From Pseudomonadota bacterium (GTDB lineage: Bacteria; Pseudomonadota; Alphaproteobacteria; Rhizobiales; Beijerinckiaceae): DNA of 5,833 nt. Where the stretch lies: contig JAKANG010000118.1 in assembly GCA_021812505.1 (NCBI GenBank), positions 1 to 5,833 of the forward strand. The letters run 5' to 3'. Position numbers and translations under genes: made by a program. Each line of letters opens with the position of its first letter. Position 1 is the first letter of the stretch. Of the stretch, positions 5,809 to 5,833 are shown piece after piece. The notes under the pieces were generated by a model that was not told where the DNA came from, ran no database searches, and worked only from the letters and a program-made list of their open reading frames with translations.

Positions 5809-5833
5809 CCGATAGTGAGCTGTAAGACTCTCC

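Overview
The window is high-GC, third-position GC-rich bacterial chromosome. Gene content fits an alphaproteobacterium, probably of the Hyphomicrobiales (rhizobial/methylotroph side): a class I photolyase, two rRNA-modification enzymes and two tRNA genes with CCA encoded in the DNA. The order-level placement is inferred from overall character, not from any marker in the window.

Layout. Positions 1-333 (minus strand) hold the first 111 codons of a protein that runs off the left edge and looks like a ferritin-like di-iron family member. Positions 444-1871 (minus) encode a CPD photolyase with nearly all catalytic residues, but with Phe where E. coli photolyase has the distal Trp of its electron-transfer triad. 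An AT-rich, palindrome-bearing gap (about 1920-2017) lies between the photolyase and the next gene. Positions 2018-3660 (minus) carry two overlapping genes, an RsmC-like 16S rRNA guanine-N2 methyltransferase followed by an RsuA-type pseudouridine synthase. Upstream of them on the same strand is tRNA-Asn(GTT) at 3779-3854. tRNA-Cys(GCA) at 4018-4091 is transcribed divergently on the plus strand. Positions 4092-4512 contain no convincing gene, but hold a strong minus-strand intrinsic terminator and a run of further inverted repeats. Positions 4513-5694 (minus) encode a multi-pass membrane acyltransferase of the OafA/acyltransferase-3 family. The right edge (5752-5833) is its AT-rich upstream region.

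How it fits together. tRNA-Asn, rsmC and rsuA form a translation-related block, and both enzymes belong to families that modify the small-subunit rRNA. The photolyase and the ferritin-like gene follow on the same strand and could be read from one promoter in the 1920-2017 gap. The acyltransferase seems to be a separate unit, beyond the tRNA pair and the gene-free stretch. Most of the window is ordinary core genome. The points most worth a second look are the naturally altered Trp triad of the photolyase and the structured gene-free stretch ending at the 4256-4292 terminator.
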